A stretch of 64,000 nt of DNA from Arthrobacter crystallopoietes. GTDB taxonomy: Bacteria > Actinomycetota > Actinomycetes > Actinomycetales > Micrococcaceae. How positions within the stretch are numbered: the stretch's first letter is position 1; every line of letters starts with the position of its first letter. The notes beneath the pieces are model-generated. The model ran no database searches. It was not told the origin of the DNA and saw only the letters and a program-made list of their open reading frames with translations. Where the stretch lies: contig NZ_CP018863.1 of the NCBI RefSeq assembly GCF_002849715.1, positions 4,340,001 through 4,404,000 on the forward strand, in the 5' to 3' direction. Both the position numbers and the translations under genes were made by a program. This document shows positions 60,282 through 64,000 of this stretch, one piece after another.

Positions 60282-61796
60282 CTACGCGTTCTGGAAAGCC
60301 TTGATACGGGCCAGCGAGGAGTTCTTGCCGAGGATGACCATGGACTCGAACAGCGGCGGAGAGATCCGGCGGCCGGAGACGGCGGTCCGGACCGGGCCGA
60401 AGGCCAGCCGCGGCTTAAGCCCGAGTTCTTCCACCAGGGCCGTACGCAGGGCAGTCTGGATGTTCTCCGCGGTCCACTCCTCGATCGGCTCCAAGGCAGC
60501 CAGCGCCGCGTCCAGGACTTCGGCCAGGTTTTCCGGCAGTCCCTTGCGGGCATCGTCCGCAATGTCGATCTCGTCGTCTTTCTTGAACAGGAAGGCGATC
60601 ATGTCCGGGGCCTCCCCCAGCAAGGTGATGCGCTCCTGGATCAGCGGGGCCGCTTCGGCCAGAACCATGTGGTCCCGCTCGGTGAGGGTCTCCCCCACCA
60701 GGGAGGCATGCTGCAGGTACGGAACCAGGCGCAGCCTGAAGTCCCCCGGTTCCAGCAACCGCACGTGGGTTCCGTTGATGGCCTCGGCCTTCTTCAAGTC
60801 GAAGCGCGCAGGGTTGGAGAGCACATCGTGGATGTCGAAGTTCTCCACCAGTTGGTCCACCGTGAAGATGTCTTCGTCTGCGGACAGGCTCCAGCCCAGC
60901 AGCGACAGGTAGTTCAGCAGCCCCTCGCGGATGAAGCCGCGTTCGCGGTGCAGGAAGAGGTTGGACTCCGGGTCCCGCTTGGACAGCTTCTTGTTGCCCT
61001 GGCCCATGACATAGGGCAGGTGGCCGAACAGCGGCATGTAGCGCGCCACGCCGATGTCCACCAGCGCCCGGTACAGGGCGATCTGGCGGGGTGTGGAGGA
61101 GAGCAGATCCTCGCCGCGCAGGACATGGGTGATACCCATCAGCGCATCATCCACCGGGTTCACCAGCGTGTAGAGGGGCTTGCCGTTGGCGCGGACGACG
61201 ACGAAGTCCGGTACGGTCCCGGCCTTGAACGTGATTTCGCCCCGGACCAGATCGTTGAAGGTCAGGTCCTCGTCCGGCATCCGCACGCGCAGCACGGGCT
61301 CGCGACCCTCTGCCTTGAACGCGGCGATTTGTTCCTCGGTCAGGTCCCGGTCGAAGTTGTCGTAGCCGAGTTTAGCGTCGCGGCCGGCTGCCTTGTGCCG
61401 GGCCTCGACCTCTTCCGGCGTCGAGTAGGACTCGTAGACGTGACCGGCTTCCTTCAGCTTGGTGATGACGTCCTGATAGATGTCAGCGCGCTGGGACTGG
61501 CGGTAAGGTTCGTGCGGACCGCCGACTTCGACGCCCTCGTCCCAGGTGATGCCGAGCCACTTCATCGCTTCCAGCAACTGCTGGTAGCTTTCCTCGCTGT
61601 CGCGGGCGGCGTCCGTGTCTTCGATGCGGAAGACCATGGTGCCGCCGGTGTGCCGGGCATAGGCCCAGTTGAACAGGGCGGTGCGGATGAGGCCGACGTG
61701 CGGGGTTCCCGTGGGCGACGGGCAGAACCGTACCCGGACGGGTGTTTCGGCATCGACAGTGGGCAGGTCAGCGGGAAGCGCAGATGCATTAGTCAT
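60282..61796 (-). CDS. gltX: Glutamyl-tRNA synthetase
   Basis: Class I synthetase that charges tRNA-Glu (adjacent). The 504-aa protein has the HIGH-like motif [10 protein letters not shown] (28-37), the zinc/tRNA regions, and the KMSKS-like GNKKLSKRD. The frame is open upstream to 61988, but the ATG at 61796 ([11 protein letters not shown]) fits. In many actinobacteria this enzyme also misacylates tRNA-Gln, corrected by GatCAB; both tRNA genes are here. Length normal. Confidence 0.97.
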   Translation of the reverse strand: MTNASALPADLPTVDAETPVRVRFCPSPTGTPHVGLIRTALFNWAYARHTGGTMVFRIEDTDAARDSEESYQQLLEAMKWLGITWDEGVEVGGPHEPYRQSQRADIYQDVITKLKEAGHVYESYSTPEEVEARHKAAGRDAKLGYDNFDRDLTEEQIAAFKAEGREPVLRVRMPDEDLTFNDLVRGEITFKAGTVPDFVVVRANGKPLYTLVNPVDDALMGITHVLRGEDLLSSTPRQIALYRALVDIGVARYMPLFGHLPYVMGQGNKKLSKRDPESNLFLHRERGFIREGLLNYLSLLGWSLSADEDIFTVDQLVENFDIHDVLSNPARFDLKKAEAINGTHVRLLEPGDFRLRLVPYLQHASLVGETLTERDHMVLAEAAPLIQERITLLGEAPDMIAFLFKKDDEIDIADDARKGLPENLAEVLDAALAALEPIEEWTAENIQTALRTALVEELGLKPRLAFGPVRTAVSGRRISPPLFESMVILGKNSSLARIKAFQNA

Positions 61797-61848
61797 GATG
61801 GACACCAGTTTAGCCCGTGCAGGAACTCCGTCTCCGGCACACCCGACG

Positions 61849-62442
61849 CTAGGGCACTGCCTGCTCAAGCAGAGCGTAGATACCGCCGCAGACCGCGGCT
61901 CCGGCCAGCGCCGATACCACGAAACGCCCGGCCCGCGCGGGCTGCAGAAGCGCCTGGGCCCAGACGCCGAGGGCGAGCAGTAGTGCACCGATCAGCCCGG
62001 GCAGTCCTGCCATCAGGATCAGGATGACGGCCGCCCCGCCATACGTAATGCAGGTCCAATCCGGGCCGAAACGGCGGAAGATCAGCAGCAGGGAAAAGCC
62101 GCCGTAAATGGCGAAGATTACGGCGGCAAGACCCAGCGGACCGTCCAGCCACTGGATGGCCCGCAAGGTCCCGTACATCAACACCCCGGTACAGATCATC
62201 AGCGGGCCAAGGCCGAGCCGTTTAATGCCGCGGCGCAGCTCCCCGCGCTTGTCCAGCCACGTGACGATTGCCCACGGCACAAAGCACAGCAGGAAAGCTG
62301 CCCCGGCGCCCCACCAGGCCATCCGGCCGAGACCGTATTCGAGCACAGGGCTCAAGATCAGGACCACGGCCCAGACGACGGCGGGCGGCAGCACGGCTGT
62401 GATGGTGCGGGCCGCGGCCGGACCGCTGGGCGGCGTCGTCAT
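61849..62442 (-). CDS. Hypothetical membrane protein, 197 aa
   Basis: A 197-aa polytopic membrane protein I do not recognise. Five or six predicted helices: [101 protein letters not shown] and [17 protein letters not shown] positively charged loop [14 protein letters not shown] follows helix 2. It lies 51 bases after the response regulator and 52 bases before gltX; it may be part of the two-component operon. Confidence 0.72.
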   Translation of the reverse strand: MTTPPSGPAAARTITAVLPPAVVWAVVLILSPVLEYGLGRMAWWGAGAAFLLCFVPWAIVTWLDKRGELRRGIKRLGLGPLMICTGVLMYGTLRAIQWLDGPLGLAAVIFAIYGGFSLLLIFRRFGPDWTCITYGGAAVILILMAGLPGLIGALLLALGVWAQALLQPARAGRFVVSALAGAAVCGGIYALLEQAVP

Positions 62443-62493
62443 CTCTCAATAGCTACCTGAGGGCCGGAGCCATAGCAAGCGTCCCGCCCAACA

Positions 62494-63141
62494 CTAGAAG
62501 TCAGCGTCCCGTGCAATCAGTGCGGCCTGCACCCGGTTTTCCAGCCCGAGCTTGGCTAGGACCTTGGACACGTGCGTCTTGACCGTGGCCTCGCTCAAGT
62601 AGAGCCGCTTCGAGATGGCCTGATTGCTGGCTCCCTCTGCGATGCATTTGAGGACTTCGCGTTCCCTGGCGGTCAATGCGGAGAACTCGTAGCGGGCAGC
62701 ATTGGCCTTGGCCTTCAGGGCACGCTCCCTGGTCCGCTCAATCAGCCGGCGCGTCACCGTAGGCGCCAATGTTGCTTCTCCGGAGGCTACCGTTCGGATG
62801 GCGTGGAAGAGCCGGTCCGGTTCCGTGTCTTTCAGGAGGAAGCCTGAGGCTCCGGCCTCCAAGGCGGCCAGGACGTGCTCGTCCAGGTCGAAGGTTGTCA
62901 GGACGAGCACCTGCGGCGGGTCCGGCAACCGCCGGATGGCTGCGGTTGCCGCAATGCCGTCGCCGCCGGCCATCCGCACGTCCATCAGCACCACGTCTGT
63001 ACGGTGGCGGCGGACTGCTGCTACCGCCTGCGGCCCGTTGGCGGCCTCGGCGACGACAGACATATCCGGCCGCGAATCCACCATCTTGGCCAGGGCTCCC
63101 CGGACGAGCTGTTCATCGTCTACGACCATCACGCGAATCAT
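62494..63141 (-). CDS. NarL/LuxR-type response regulator
   Basis: A 215-aa response regulator. The receiver has D8/D9 in VMVVDDE, phospho-acceptor D54 in VVLMDVRM, the Thr in VLVLTTFD and the Lys in FLLKDTE. A LuxR-type helix-turn-helix follows: LTAREREVLKCIAEGASNQAISKRLYLSEATVKTHVSKVL. Start: ATG at 63141 (MIRVMVVDDE) with GAGGG 8 bases upstream; an in-frame GTG at 63168 overlaps the kinase stop. Partner of the kinase upstream. Target genes unknown. Confidence 0.94.
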   Translation of the reverse strand: MIRVMVVDDEQLVRGALAKMVDSRPDMSVVAEAANGPQAVAAVRRHRTDVVLMDVRMAGGDGIAATAAIRRLPDPPQVLVLTTFDLDEHVLAALEAGASGFLLKDTEPDRLFHAIRTVASGEATLAPTVTRRLIERTRERALKAKANAARYEFSALTAREREVLKCIAEGASNQAISKRLYLSEATVKTHVSKVLAKLGLENRVQAALIARDADF

Positions 63142-63164
63142 TCCAATGTCCCTCGGCATACCGT

Positions 63165-64000
63165 TCACGCTGCGTCCCCGGTGGCGCTGCCGAGCGGCAG
63201 ATGGGCAACCAGACGGTAGCCGGCCGTCGTCGGGCCGTACGTCAATGTTCCGCCGAGCAAACGTACCCGCTCGTCCAGACCTATCAGTCCCAGTCCCGCG
63301 CCGGGTATCGGATCCGCCGCGGCTCCGCCAGTGCTTTCCACTTCGACTGTGAGCACATTGTCGGCCGCGTCCACGCGCACTTCCACCCGGGACTCCGGGG
63401 CATGCCGGGCTGCATTGGTCAGCCCTTCTTGGACCAGACGATAGACTGCACGCTCGACTGCATCCAGCACCACAGTGTGCGCAGGGACATTAACCACGAC
63501 GGTGAGCTCCACTCCGGCGGCGCGCCAATCGTCCGCCAAGACCGGCAATGCGTCCAGCCCAGCGGCGGGCTCCCGGCCGGCGTCCGCGGTGCCGTTGCGC
63601 AGCACGCCCAGGACCTCACGTAGCTCAACCAGGGCGTCATGGGCGGTCCGGCGCATCAGCTGTGCCGCGTTTGCGGTTTCGGTATCGGGTGCATCCACTT
63701 GCAAAGCGCCGGCCTGCACCGCAACCAGGGACATCCGGTGCGCGAGCGTGTCATGCATTTCGCGGGCAATCCGGTGCCGCTCGTGGAGACGGCTCCGTTC
63801 AGCTTCCGCCGCACGCTCCGCCTCCGCCAGCTCGGCACGCTCCCGCAGGCTGACCAGCAGACGTCGCCGCTGGCCGCGGTAAGCACCCCAGACAGCTACT
63901 CCGCCGAGAAGCAGCACAGCGACCAGTGCAACGTCCCAGGTCATGGGTTCCGCCCCTAACAGCGCCTCCAGCCCGACGTAGGCCAAAATCAGTACGGGCA
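63165..64000 (-). CDS. DesK/NarX-type sensor histidine kinase, partial at right edge
   Basis: The frame is open to the right edge, so the N-terminal (probably membrane) part is missing. Visible are a transmembrane helix (WDVALVAVLLLGGVAVWGAY), a coiled coil rich in Glu/Arg/Ala, the HisKA_3 phospho-acceptor ERHRIAREMHDTLAHRMSLV, and the ATPase with LVQEGLTNAARHAPES (N-box) and GAGLGLIGLDERV (G-box). Its end overlaps the possible GTG of the response regulator. Signal unknown. Confidence 0.92.
   Translation of the reverse strand, partial: PVLILAYVGLEALLGAEPMTWDVALVAVLLLGGVAVWGAYRGQRRRLLVSLRERAELAEAERAAEAERSRLHERHRIAREMHDTLAHRMSLVAVQAGALQVDAPDTETANAAQLMRRTAHDALVELREVLGVLRNGTADAGREPAAGLDALPVLADDWRAAGVELTVVVNVPAHTVVLDAVERAVYRLVQEGLTNAARHAPESRVEVRVDAADNVLTVEVESTGGAAADPIPGAGLGLIGLDERVRLLGGTLTYGPTTAGYRLVAHLPLGSATGDAA

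Noticed and set aside
1..64000. CRISPR arrays, insertion sequences, integrases or attachment sites
   Set aside because: No regularly spaced direct repeats, transposase or integrase genes were found; no tRNA end is duplicated nearby in a way that suggests integration.

Overview
This 64 kb window is a high-GC chromosomal segment of an actinobacterium, most likely a member of the Micrococcaceae close to Arthrobacter (inference). The grounds are gene content and signals: DUF2469 beside rnhB, the rpsP-khpA-rimM-trmD-rplS block, a fused oleBC gene as known from Micrococcus/Kocuria/Arthrobacter, a GlnR-type operator before amt, a 13E12-type DUF222/HNH gene with an actinobacterial SOS box, and several promoters with a TAnnnT -10 box 6-7 bases before an ATG (leaderless mRNAs). 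There are no rRNA genes, CRISPR arrays or insertion sequences that I can see. No stretch over 300 bases lacks a gene.

Layout. 1-7.2 kb (minus): comM (cut by the left edge), yraN, DUF2469, rnhB, two signal peptidase I genes, rplS, trmD, rimM, khpA, rpsP. 7.4-11.5 kb (minus): an unknown 160-aa protein, a CatE-like two-domain VOC dioxygenase, an unknown 409-aa protein, an alpha/beta hydrolase and a degenerate Nudix protein. 11.6-16.6 kb: ffh, a convergent glucose-6-phosphate dehydrogenase, glnB and amt. 16.7-20.8 kb (plus): an MFS transporter, a frameshifted DODA-type dioxygenase, and a DUF222-HNH gene. 20.9-28.3 kb: ftsY, a CYTH-CHAD protein, a class-I glutamine amidotransferase, and smc.

28.4-36.4 kb is an accessory block inside a housekeeping neighbourhood: the long-chain olefin operon oleA-oleBC-oleD with a serine hydrolase, then on the minus strand an amide channel/FmdB/formamidase operon. 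36.5-45.4 kb returns to core genes: mutM, rnc, rpmF, DUF177, coaD, an aminotransferase, a spermidine-synthase-like protein, rsmD, recG and a short DAK2 protein. 45.6-55.7 kb holds an LCP ligase, a DUF3515 lipoprotein, ddl, gpsA, plsC, murA, leuD, leuC, an IclR regulator and thiL. 55.8-64 kb has a DUF1697 protein, two overlapping dynamin-like GTPases, tRNA-Glu(CTC), tRNA-Gln(CTG), gltX, a membrane protein and a NarL-type two-component pair (kinase cut by the right edge).

How the genes work together. smc, ftsY and ffh serve chromosome folding and SRP targeting, and the two lepB products process secreted proteins. amt and glnB form an ammonium uptake/PII unit under a probable GlnR box. OleA, OleBC and OleD would condense two fatty acyl-CoAs, reduce the beta-keto acid, close a beta-lactone and decarboxylate it to a cis-alkene. 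The CatE-like gene at 7991 and the DODA-like gene at 18121, about 10 kb apart, carry the same 16-bp palindrome fused to their -10 boxes, so they look like a small co-repressed ring-cleavage regulon whose regulator is not in the window.
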